Shown: positions 8,711-18,724 of the stretch, piece after piece | How positions within the stretch are numbered: position 1 is the stretch's first letter | How the letters are laid out: every line of letters begins with the position of its first letter | Assembly (NCBI GenBank): GCA_019456165.1 | Contig: VRUJ01000016.1 | Location: forward strand, 1 to 64,000 | Direction: 5' to 3' | Length of the DNA stretch: 64,000 nucleotides | Origin: Chloroflexota bacterium | Lineage (GTDB): Bacteria > Chloroflexota > Anaerolineae > Anaerolineales > UBA11579 | Made by a program: the position numbers and the translations under genes | Notes under the pieces: model-generated | Database searches by the model: none | Seen by the model: only the letters and a program-made list of their open reading frames with translations | What the model was told of the DNA's origin: nothing

Positions 8711-9492
8711 CAGGCGTTCTCAGCTTTCTTGCCCAGGTATGCTTCTAGAACTCTATCGTTTTGCGATATGTGTTCATAGTTACCTTCGGCGATCAATTGG
8801 CCATAATCAAGCACAATAACCCGTTCAGATACACCTTTTACCACCCGCATGTCGTGTTCGATGAATAGAATGGTAAAACCTTTTTCATCCCGCATCTTGC
8901 CGATAAGTTCGGCTAGATCTTGAGTTTCCCGTGGGTTCATCCCAGCGGTGGGTTCATCCAAAAGCAGCAATTTGGCTTCAGTGGCCATAGCCCTGGCAAT
9001 CTCAAGCCTGCGCCGGTTTGCATAAGAGAGCATGCTGGCAGGTTGGTCAAAGCGGTAGCCGGTTAACTTGGAGCCAAAGAAAGACAAGACCTCTTTCGCC
9101 TTTTCCCGAATCATTTCTTCTTCTTCGCGAAAACTGGCGGTTTGTAAGATTGCTCCGAACACTCCAGATTTTGTGCGTGAGTGCTGAGCAACCATCACGT
9201 TTTCTAGGACGGTCATGTTGTTGAAAAGGCGCACAGTCTGAAAGGTGCGTGCGATACCCAGCTTGGTTATGCTGCTGGGAGGCATTCCTTTTAGGTTGTG
9301 ACCATCAAAGATAATATCGCCGGTATTTTGAGGGTATAAGCCTGTTATCAGATTAAAAAAGGTTGTTTTACCAGCGCCGTTTGGGCCGATCAAGCTGACT
9401 ATCTCGCCTTGGTCAATATGTAAACCCAAGCTGTTTATGGCACGCAGGCCGCCGAAGTCCTTTGTGAGTTGAGTTGTTTCAAGTAGTGGCAC
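8710..9492 (-). CDS. livG: branched-chain amino acid-type ABC transporter ATPase LivG
   Basis: A 260-aa ABC ATPase, the partner of LivF. Walker A is GPNGAGKTTFFNLITG, the signature region is LSYANRRRLEIARAMAT, Walker B is LLLLDEPTAGMNP, and the switch is LFIEHDM. The long insert around residues 100-130 is typical of LivG. Its start lies only one or two bases after the livM stop, so the permease and ATPase genes are tightly coupled. Confidence 0.92.
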   Translation of the reverse strand: MPLLETTQLTKDFGGLRAINSLGLHIDQGEIVSLIGPNGAGKTTFFNLITGLYPQNTGDIIFDGHNLKGMPPSSITKLGIARTFQTVRLFNNMTVLENVMVAQHSRTKSGVFGAILQTASFREEEEMIREKAKEVLSFFGSKLTGYRFDQPASMLSYANRRRLEIARAMATEAKLLLLDEPTAGMNPRETQDLAELIGKMRDEKGFTILFIEHDMRVVKGVSERVIVLDYGQLIAEGNYEHISQNDRVLEAYLGKKAENA

Positions 9493-9493
9493 T

Positions 9494-11239
9494 TTATAAC
9501 TCCGCTGGTGTGATAATGTTTCTTTCTGTCTCGCTCTTTAGCCAGTCGTCTTGAGCGGCTTCATCTTCGTGCAATTCACGCGCCCTGCGCGTGCTGGGAA
9601 CGAGCCCTTCAGGGCGGACAATCATCATTATAATAAGGACGGCCCCATAAAGCAGTAGGCGATATTCTGAAAACTCGCGCAGCAATTCCGGGATACCAAC
9701 AAGTGCAAATGCTCCAACCACTACTCCTGGGAGGCTGCCGATCCCCCCAATGATTAGCAAGCTTAGGGCTGTTATTGAGACCTCGACATTAAAACTATGT
9801 GGGAAAATAGCGCTCAATTTGACTGCAAAAACTGCACCTCCCAGACTGGCGATCATGGCTCCCATTGCAAATGCCAGCAGTTTGTAGTAGATGGTGTTGA
9901 CACCCATCGTCTCAGCCACATCTTCATCCTCTCGCATGGCCTCCCATGCTCTCCCCACGCGGGACTTGTCTAAACGGCGCGAAATAAACAGCGCAAAAAG
10001 TGCAAATGCTAATATAAGGTAATAGAGTTTTTGAGGTCCGACAATTAAAAAATTACCAAGTGCAACACTAGGGATATTGATCACTCCCTGGGCTCCACCC
10101 AGCCAGGGTTTGAACCAATCTGAAAGAGCGATAAAGCGAGCGATCTCTCCAAAACCCAGTGTGACAATGGCCAGGTAATCTCCACGCATGCGTAACACCG
10201 GTGCGCCAACCAGTAACCCTGCAATACCCGTAATGATTACAATAATAGGAAGGGCTGCCCAAAAAGAGATTTGAATCGCTGAGATTTCGTCTGCGGAGGT
10301 TAATATTGCGGTTGAATAGGCACCAACTGCAAAAAAGGCTACATAGCCTAAATCTAGCAGACCCGCTTTCCCCACAACTATGTTGAGACCAAACCCCATG
10401 AGGATATAGATACCAACGAGGACCAACGTATCGCTTGTGACGCGACCAACAATCCAAGGAAGAGCTAGCAATAAGATTATGCCAAGCGCCCATGTTCCAA
10501 AGCGGAAATAACGTTGGCGAGTTGGAGGTAAAAGAGTAATACGCTCTATTAAAGGTTCTCTCCACCGCTGGTTTCCGAGGTTGATCGCTATGGCGAGAAG
10601 AAAGATGATAACAGCGCCGAGCGGAGTTAGTCCTTCAATCTTGACAAATAATTTTGCTACGACACTCGGTATGCCGATCTCGGAGAGTGTTGTTCGAATC
10701 ACTCCTGAAAGCAGCCCCCAAAAGGCAAGCCACATGAGGCCTGCTACCAAAGGACGGCGTACCCTGCTCGGCAAACTGAAAGTAAAAGCTCCCAACCCCC
10801 CAAATAATGTTCCGAGGAATAAAAGTAAAAGGGCACCAGCACCGGTTTCAAGCCCAAAGGTCAGCAAGGAAATTAGCTCTGGGGATACATTTATCAATAC
10901 ACTGCGCAGGTTGATTTGACTTTCAACCAGCACGAGAAGGGCTAACCATGAGCTAACTACAGCCCCAGCTAATGAGCCATTACCAATTACAATAGCCCGT
11001 GCCCTCGCGGTCTGTTTACCATTTTCTCCAGGCTGCACTAGACCCTTTCCAATGCGAGCAGCTGTTTGGTAGCCTATTACTAAGACGTTGATCAGCAAAA
11101 CGCCGAGTCCGATAGAAACCACGCCGTTAATAATATTCCGTTGGTCGAACGTTTCCACCATTCCAATCACAGAAATAAATAAAGCGATAATTCCGCCATA
11201 GAAGCCCAATTTCAGGGCGAGTCTTACATTATTAAACAT
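9494..11239 (-). CDS. livM: Liv-type permease LivM with a long membrane-embedded N-terminal extension
   Basis: A 581-aa protein. The C-terminal ~330 residues are a standard LivM: TLVLVGIYILMGFGLNIVVG, GLLDLGYVAFFAVGAYS, MRGDYLAIVTLGFGEIAR, and the EAA-like loop GRAWEAMREDEDVAETMGVN. LivM usually has about 300-430 residues. Here roughly 240 additional N-terminal residues carry about six hydrophobic segments before the core, with a polar loop around residues 65-80. The extension is in frame and shows no stop. It may be a lineage-specific fused membrane domain. The coding frame runs from ATG 11239. Confidence 0.88.
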   Translation of the reverse strand: MFNNVRLALKLGFYGGIIALFISVIGMVETFDQRNIINGVVSIGLGVLLINVLVIGYQTAARIGKGLVQPGENGKQTARARAIVIGNGSLAGAVVSSWLALLVLVESQINLRSVLINVSPELISLLTFGLETGAGALLLLFLGTLFGGLGAFTFSLPSRVRRPLVAGLMWLAFWGLLSGVIRTTLSEIGIPSVVAKLFVKIEGLTPLGAVIIFLLAIAINLGNQRWREPLIERITLLPPTRQRYFRFGTWALGIILLLALPWIVGRVTSDTLVLVGIYILMGFGLNIVVGKAGLLDLGYVAFFAVGAYSTAILTSADEISAIQISFWAALPIIVIITGIAGLLVGAPVLRMRGDYLAIVTLGFGEIARFIALSDWFKPWLGGAQGVINIPSVALGNFLIVGPQKLYYLILAFALFALFISRRLDKSRVGRAWEAMREDEDVAETMGVNTIYYKLLAFAMGAMIASLGGAVFAVKLSAIFPHSFNVEVSITALSLLIIGGIGSLPGVVVGAFALVGIPELLREFSEYRLLLYGAVLIIMMIVRPEGLVPSTRRARELHEDEAAQDDWLKSETERNIITPAEL

Positions 11240-11271
11240 AATTTAAGTCCTAGAATTTTAGGCAAAAAATT

Positions 11272-12345
11272 TTAAGCTTTCTCTTCCGCTAGTTTTTCAC
11301 CGAGGATGCCTTGGGGACGGAAGATTAATACTAATACCAGCATGATGATCGCAATAGCGTCTTTCAGTTGATTTGCTGCTGGTATTCCTAGGCCCTGTAG
11401 AATTAAGGTTGGACCAACAGTCTCAAAAACGCCTAAGAAAAGTCCACCTAGCATTGCACCGGGAATATTTCCGATACCTCCCAGGACCGCAGCCGTGAAT
11501 GCTTTCAAACCTGGATGGAATCCCATAAAGAACCAAATTCCCTGCGGTTGGTACATACCCCTGATAACACCTGCAGAGCCCGCCAACATGCCACCGATGA
11601 CAAAGGTGATCACGATAACGCGGTTGACATCTATGCCCATTAGGGCAGCAATTTCCTTATCCTCCGAGACTGCACGCATAGCTTTACCCGTCTTGGTACG
11701 TTCGACTATCAAGTATAAACCTGCCATCATAAGCAATGAAGCTAGGAATACAAACACCTGGACGATTTGTATATCCATGCCCGCTATATTCCATACGCCC
11801 CAAAGCTGCCCGAATTCTGGATAAGTATGAAAACCTGAGCCATACAAACCGCGGAATGTATATTGCAGGAAGAATGAAGCGCCTATGGCCGTAATCAGGG
11901 GCACAAGGCGTGGTGCATTTCTCAACGGCCGATATGCAATTCGTTCAAGCAGCACAGCTACAACCGTAGAGGAGGTCATAGATACGATTAGTAATATGGC
12001 GAACGTCAGGATAGGATACTTGGGGAAGAAACCGGACCGCTCTAAGGCTTCAGCTACGAAAACTGAGGTAAAGGCGCCTGCCATGAAAACCTCGCCATGG
12101 GCGAAATTAATGAAGCGCAGGATACCATAAACTAAGGAATAACCCAGGGCGATGAGAGCGTAAATGCTGCCCTGCGCCAACCCTGCAATCACCAAGTTAA
12201 TCCATGTGCTGGCTTCATATCTACCCGAGGCAAGAGTGTTTATGGATCCCCATAGAACCACTATAAACACCCCAACCCGCAAGGCCCAAAGGAGTAAAGT
12301 TATTAAAGAAAACTGTTCACCAATGCGTTGGCGCAATGTATTTTT
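11272..12345 (-). CDS. livH: Liv-type permease LivH
   Basis: About 357 aa from ATG 12345, with typical LivH features: GLAQGSIYALIALGYSLVYG, LRFINFAHGEVFMAGAF, the EAA-type loop TGKAMRAVSEDKEIAALMGID, and GGIGNIPGAMLGG. A longer reading from GTG 12408 is open. It would start inside the perfect hairpin at 12371-12412 and add residues that do not look like LivH, so I prefer ATG 12345 (an ATG at 12369 is also possible). It forms the membrane channel with LivM. Confidence 0.88.
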   Translation of the reverse strand, partial: KNTLRQRIGEQFSLITLLLWALRVGVFIVVLWGSINTLASGRYEASTWINLVIAGLAQGSIYALIALGYSLVYGILRFINFAHGEVFMAGAFTSVFVAEALERSGFFPKYPILTFAILLIVSMTSSTVVAVLLERIAYRPLRNAPRLVPLITAIGASFFLQYTFRGLYGSGFHTYPEFGQLWGVWNIAGMDIQIVQVFVFLASLLMMAGLYLIVERTKTGKAMRAVSEDKEIAALMGIDVNRVIVITFVIGGMLAGSAGVIRGMYQPQGIWFFMGFHPGLKAFTAAVLGGIGNIPGAMLGGLFLGVFETVGPTLILQGLGIPAANQLKDAIAIIMLVLVLIFRPQGILGEKLAEEKA

Positions 12346-12370
12346 CATAAGATTTCTGTGGAAATGAGAC

Positions 12371-12412
12371 ATGGGTGAGTCAGAAGGGAGTATTCCCGTC
12401 CAACTCACCCAT
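12371..12412 (-). terminator. livK-livH intergenic hairpin (partial terminator or mRNA stabiliser)
   Basis: ATGGGTGAGT (12371-12380) and ACTCACCCAT (12403-12412) form a perfect 10-bp stem. The 22-nt loop can itself form GGGA-gtat-TCCC. It lies just downstream of the livK stop on the minus strand and before livH, and it lacks a strong T tract. A structure in this place commonly protects or attenuates so that the binding protein is made in excess over the permease; this role is inferred. Confidence 0.6.
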
Positions 12413-12457
12413 GCTTGTAACTACCTAACAATAATCCTTAAGATGTTTTTATCAGGA

Positions 12458-13690
12458 TTAGGGGGTCCAGAGTACATCGGGTGGATAGGCGTCTTCTGAA
12501 TCGATCCAAGCTTGGTTCGCCTGGAACACACCTAGGGCCTCGCCAGTGGCACAGTCTCCCCGGAAGGTTACACCGGGTACGAGTTCCTTGGGACCGCAAG
12601 AGAGTAAGCCGGTAATGCCGTCGTAGTCGGTAGTGGCTTCAACTGCCTCCCGAAGTTCCTCTCGGTTAATGCGCAGAGTACCATCGTCATCAACCTCAGC
12701 AACAGCCTCAATTGCATTTAGCAGGATACCGAGTCCATCCGCAGCATGCTCTCCAAAGGGTCCCGGGGGAACGGTTCCATTGGCAGCTAAATAATCAGCC
12801 TGGAATGTATCCTCTTTGTCACCCGTGACATACGGTCCGGAGAAGTACATGCCGAGGGCTGCCTGCCCTGCTGAGGGAGCGAACGGGGCCACAAAAGAGC
12901 CATCTGCTGAGAAGAGAATTGTGTTTTCAAGCCCCGGAATTTCAACCGACTGGGCGACGATGAAATCGGCCTCAGGCTGGAAGATGGGGAAGAATAACAC
13001 GTCTGGCGAATCGGCTGCAACCGTAGTCAATACAGAGCGCATGTCGGTATCACCCTTGTTAACAGCTTCCGTTGTGGTGACCGTTCCGCCCAGTTTTGTA
13101 AAGTTATCGGTAAATGCCGTCGCCAAACCTTCGGTGTATGGATCGCCGTCATGGATGGCGGCAGCAGTGGAGGCACCAAGTTCTTCAATTGCGTATTGTG
13201 CAGCAATCGCGCCCTGGAACAGGTCGTTATGGGCGGTACGGAAGTAGCCGGGTTGCCAGGTTTCATCAGGATTTGTCAACGCTGGAGATGTATTAGATGG
13301 GGAAATCACGGTGAGACCGGATTCACTCATGGTTGTCATGGCAGCGGTCATAGCGCTGGAACAGGTGGTGCCGATCACTCCGACGATGGTTGGATCCGCA
13401 ACAGTCCTTTGGGCAGCGGTCTCGCCACCTTCAGCGCTGCATTCTGTGTCCTCACCCGTCAATAGGATGTCGTGGCCGAGCAGTTGACCGCGCTGCGAAA
13501 TCAAGACATTCATTGCGCCAATGGCCGATTCACCGTAAACTGATGCGCCACCAGATGTGGGCAGCATGTAACCGATGTGAATGGGCTCACCTGGCTCGAT
13601 AACAACGACATCGTTGCCGCCACCGCAGGCAGCTATTGCCATGCCGGCTAATAAAACTAGTGATAAAACTAAAAGTGTGCGTTTAAACAT
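12458..13690 (-). CDS. livK: periplasmic-type substrate-binding lipoprotein of the Liv transporter
   Basis: A 410-aa protein with a lipoprotein signal (MFKRTLLVLSLVLLAGMAIA followed directly by ACGGG, with the lipobox Cys at about 22). A type I periplasmic binding fold follows: IHIGYMLPTSGGASVYGES, a conserved VIGTTCSSAMTA region, and TVISPSNTSPALT. It should bind the ligand outside the membrane and deliver it to LivHM. It belongs to the branched-chain amino acid/amide binding family (PF13458-type by eye). A strong GGAGGAGG lies 8 nt before ATG 13690. It is the first gene of the operon, as usual for these systems. Confidence 0.9.
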   Translation of the reverse strand: MFKRTLLVLSLVLLAGMAIAACGGGNDVVVIEPGEPIHIGYMLPTSGGASVYGESAIGAMNVLISQRGQLLGHDILLTGEDTECSAEGGETAAQRTVADPTIVGVIGTTCSSAMTAAMTTMSESGLTVISPSNTSPALTNPDETWQPGYFRTAHNDLFQGAIAAQYAIEELGASTAAAIHDGDPYTEGLATAFTDNFTKLGGTVTTTEAVNKGDTDMRSVLTTVAADSPDVLFFPIFQPEADFIVAQSVEIPGLENTILFSADGSFVAPFAPSAGQAALGMYFSGPYVTGDKEDTFQADYLAANGTVPPGPFGEHAADGLGILLNAIEAVAEVDDDGTLRINREELREAVEATTDYDGITGLLSCGPKELVPGVTFRGDCATGEALGVFQANQAWIDSEDAYPPDVLWTP

Positions 13691-16265
<2,575 letters not shown>

Positions 16266-16352
16266 AATATGGAAATTCGTTTTTATTAGCAAACCCAATA
16301 ATAGTAATAATTTCCTGGACTACATAATAATTAAATAAGTGGTAAGGAAGAC

Positions 16353-18467
16353 ATGGCAGCGAGAAAAAGATCTTCCAGAAGAGTTCATCGAAAAATCAGA
16401 ACAAGTCGACCAGCCCGTAGAAAAACACGGGTATCACGCCGGGTAGCCAGGCCGAGAGCGGTTCGCCGTGGGGTGAACCTGAAACGTTCCCGGGTACGTA
16501 ATTTGAAACGGCAAGGCGCGCGTCAACGAGCCAACAAATTGGTGAAGCGTTCCAGGCCGATCATACGCCCTAAAGCTCCCCCAAAGAGGGTGATGGCTAG
16601 GCGCAATTTGAAAGCATCCGAGAAAAAAATGAGTCGACGTCCAAGGCGGGTGGGACCACCACCTTCACCTAGAATGGAAAGGCGAGCTGGGGGCGGGTTG
16701 GGTGTTGGTGTGACCGCAGCAGCTGTAGCGGCAGGAGCTTTCCTGGCTCTGAAAACTAATTCTGCTCATCCTGACATCTACTCAGATGTATCATCTTTGG
16801 AATATTCCTTGGGCGAACTGGAAGAGCGAGCTGGTTTCTCGGAACTAGAAGCTGATATTTCCAGCCTAGACTCAACGCTCAATCATGCTCTCAACTTGTT
16901 GGAGAGCGCCAGAGAGAAGGGCTATCGATACGAAAAAGACCTCGAAGAGATAGCTTATGATGCCATGAACCGCTGGCAGGAGATCCGTGATGGTGTACGC
17001 CGAGATGTTCAACAGCAAGCTGATTTAATGCGCGGCAACATAAGCGCGATGGATGCACACATTCAGCGTTTGAACAATGTGCTGGATAATCCTAGCGCTG
17101 CCATGCCTATCTTAGGTGACACTCAGAACGAAATAAACCGGTTCATGGGGTCGATCCGGGATGCTGAAAACAATATCGAAGGTGCATACTCAGATATCGA
17201 AGCCAAAGCTGGGGGGTTGAATACGCGCTTAACACGCATACATTGGATGTTGACCCAACTCGAAGAAGCTTCTTTCGAATTGGATAAAGATGAAGATATG
17301 GTTAGAGCCGTCGTAGCTCGTTGGGATTATGAAGGTAAAGATGACCCTGAAGGATTGCTGTTCCTGACAAATCAGCGCCTGATTTTTGAGCGGAAAGAAA
17401 AAGTAGCTACAAAGAAGGTGCTTTTCATCACGACAGCATCTGAATTGGTCCAAAAGATGATGATCAGCCAAAAGCTGGCGAATATCCAAGAAAACAAAGC
17501 CCATTCAAAAGGACTATTTGGACACCATGATTTTTTGGAGGCGGTATTCGCGGATGCCAAGATTGGGAAAATTTCTTTTCATCTCAATGGTCAGGACTCG
17601 GAGGAATGGGCTCGTTTAATCAGGGATGCCAAGTCTGGTAAAATCGAAGAAGATCGCACCACTGGAGCGGGGTTATCTTTTTCTGACCTGACTGGCGCTC
17701 TCACAGCCGCGGATATAGTAGAACTTCAAGGTGAAGTGAATGAACTGCAGGACGAAATGATGCTGCAAGATACCCGTCGTGAGATTTCCGAACTAGAAAA
17801 TGAGGTGCACTCTCTGGAGCGGGATATAAGTGAATTGCGCAGTCGCGGGTACGCTGTAGAAAAAAGCCTCGAAGCTGATATACAGGTACTGACTTCACAA
17901 TGGGTTCGCATTAAGGGGCGCGCAGAAACCACACTGGAACACCAAACCAGGCTGCTTAGTGAGCAGATGAGTGCAATTCAATCAAAGATGGGCGAGTTGG
18001 CTGGATTGACTGATAAAGCGGCTGCGGCACGTCCATTATTTATCCAACTTAAATCTGCCATCGCTTCCGCGGAAGCGCAAGCAGAGGCAGCCGAGGATAC
18101 AGTCCTGGACCAATACGACGAATACGCAGATGAGGTAGAATCGCTTAGCGCCCATTTTGACTGGATCGATTGGATGTTGGATGCAATTTCCACGGCCTCG
18201 TTCAAACTATTAGCGACAGAGAGCGGCGTGGCAGCCGTTGAAGCGACCTGGGAACCTCCTGGGCTGGAGCCGGAGAACGGAATATTATTCCTCACAGATC
18301 AACGTATATTATGGGAAGAGCGGGAGGGAAATTTTGAACTAAAAATTGAAGCGGCTGTGCAGCAAATCGTAGATGTCAAAGAAAGCAAAGATGAGACGAG
18401 CGGAGATGAGTATCTCACCGTTGAAATTGAATCAGATGCACCGGTGCGTAAAGCTCATTTCGAATGA
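16353..18467 (+). CDS. Arg-rich N-terminal tail, membrane-like segment and duplicated coiled-coil/PH-like modules
   Basis: A 704-aa protein up to the first stop. Residues 1-112 are extremely rich in Arg and Lys and resemble histone-H1-type tails. Residues 113-133 are small and hydrophobic (possible single membrane helix). Two related modules follow. Each is a coiled coil ending in a Trp-rich helix (IHWMLTQLEEASFEL / IDWMLDAISTASFKL) plus a beta-rich PH/GRAM-like domain with GLLFLTNQRLIFER / GILFLTDQRILWEER. The second module stops early at an in-frame TGA (18465-18467); the same frame continues to 18686 with the expected rest of the module and a zinc ribbon. The SD TAAGGAAG precedes ATG 16353. 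The function is unknown. The architecture suggests tethering nucleic acid or another polyanion to the membrane, which is inference. Confidence 0.7.
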   Translation: MAARKRSSRRVHRKIRTSRPARRKTRVSRRVARPRAVRRGVNLKRSRVRNLKRQGARQRANKLVKRSRPIIRPKAPPKRVMARRNLKASEKKMSRRPRRVGPPPSPRMERRAGGGLGVGVTAAAVAAGAFLALKTNSAHPDIYSDVSSLEYSLGELEERAGFSELEADISSLDSTLNHALNLLESAREKGYRYEKDLEEIAYDAMNRWQEIRDGVRRDVQQQADLMRGNISAMDAHIQRLNNVLDNPSAAMPILGDTQNEINRFMGSIRDAENNIEGAYSDIEAKAGGLNTRLTRIHWMLTQLEEASFELDKDEDMVRAVVARWDYEGKDDPEGLLFLTNQRLIFERKEKVATKKVLFITTASELVQKMMISQKLANIQENKAHSKGLFGHHDFLEAVFADAKIGKISFHLNGQDSEEWARLIRDAKSGKIEEDRTTGAGLSFSDLTGALTAADIVELQGEVNELQDEMMLQDTRREISELENEVHSLERDISELRSRGYAVEKSLEADIQVLTSQWVRIKGRAETTLEHQTRLLSEQMSAIQSKMGELAGLTDKAAAARPLFIQLKSAIASAEAQAEAAEDTVLDQYDEYADEVESLSAHFDWIDWMLDAISTASFKLLATESGVAAVEATWEPPGLEPENGILFLTDQRILWEEREGNFELKIEAAVQQIVDVKESKDETSGDEYLTVEIESDAPVRKAHFE

Positions 18468-18686
18468 AGCCAACCAGTAGCTGAGGAATGGCTGCAAATG
18501 ATCGGTAGAGCACGTTCAGGTGACTATACTCATGATAGAGCTGTCGAGATATCTGAGGCAGAGGTCGCGCGTATTCGAGAAGCCCCTGAGCAATGCCCAA
18601 ACTGTGGCGCAGCTTTTACTGCTCCAATCTTGCGCGGTCAGAACGAGATCATTTGCGAGTATTGTGGTGTAACTACAAGAATTTGA
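18468..18686 (+). pseudogene. in-frame continuation of the preceding protein after TGA: module end plus zinc ribbon
   Basis: Directly after the TGA at 18465-18467 the same frame reads on for 72 codons. EEWLQMIGRARSGDY matches the end of the first module of the preceding protein (EEWARLIRDAKSGKI) at the same place. It then ends with a zinc ribbon of the form CPNCGAAF...CEYCG. The two modules align across the TGA without a gap, so a single-base change (or an assembly error) explains it better than a frameshift. An independent start at ATG 18498 is possible (62 aa) but has no clear SD. UGA readthrough cannot be excluded. Confidence 0.6.
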
Positions 18687-18713
18687 CGAATATTATCGCA
18701 TAGAGCATATTAT
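18683..18713 (+). promoter_or_regulatory. putative promoter of the first kinase gene, near-leaderless
   Basis: TTGACG (18683-18688) and TATTAT (18708-18713) are separated by 19 nt, and ATG follows 11 nt after the -10 box. Transcription would begin about five bases before the ATG. No Shine-Dalgarno is present, consistent with a leaderless or near-leaderless mRNA. The -35 box overlaps the stop of the preceding frame. Confidence 0.45.
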
Positions 18714-18724
18714 TTTTAAAACCT

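Noticed and set aside
10068-10565. 165-codon minus-strand frame inside livM
   Set aside because: It is out of frame with the conserved LivM core and is rich in Trp, His and Cys, typical of shadow translation.
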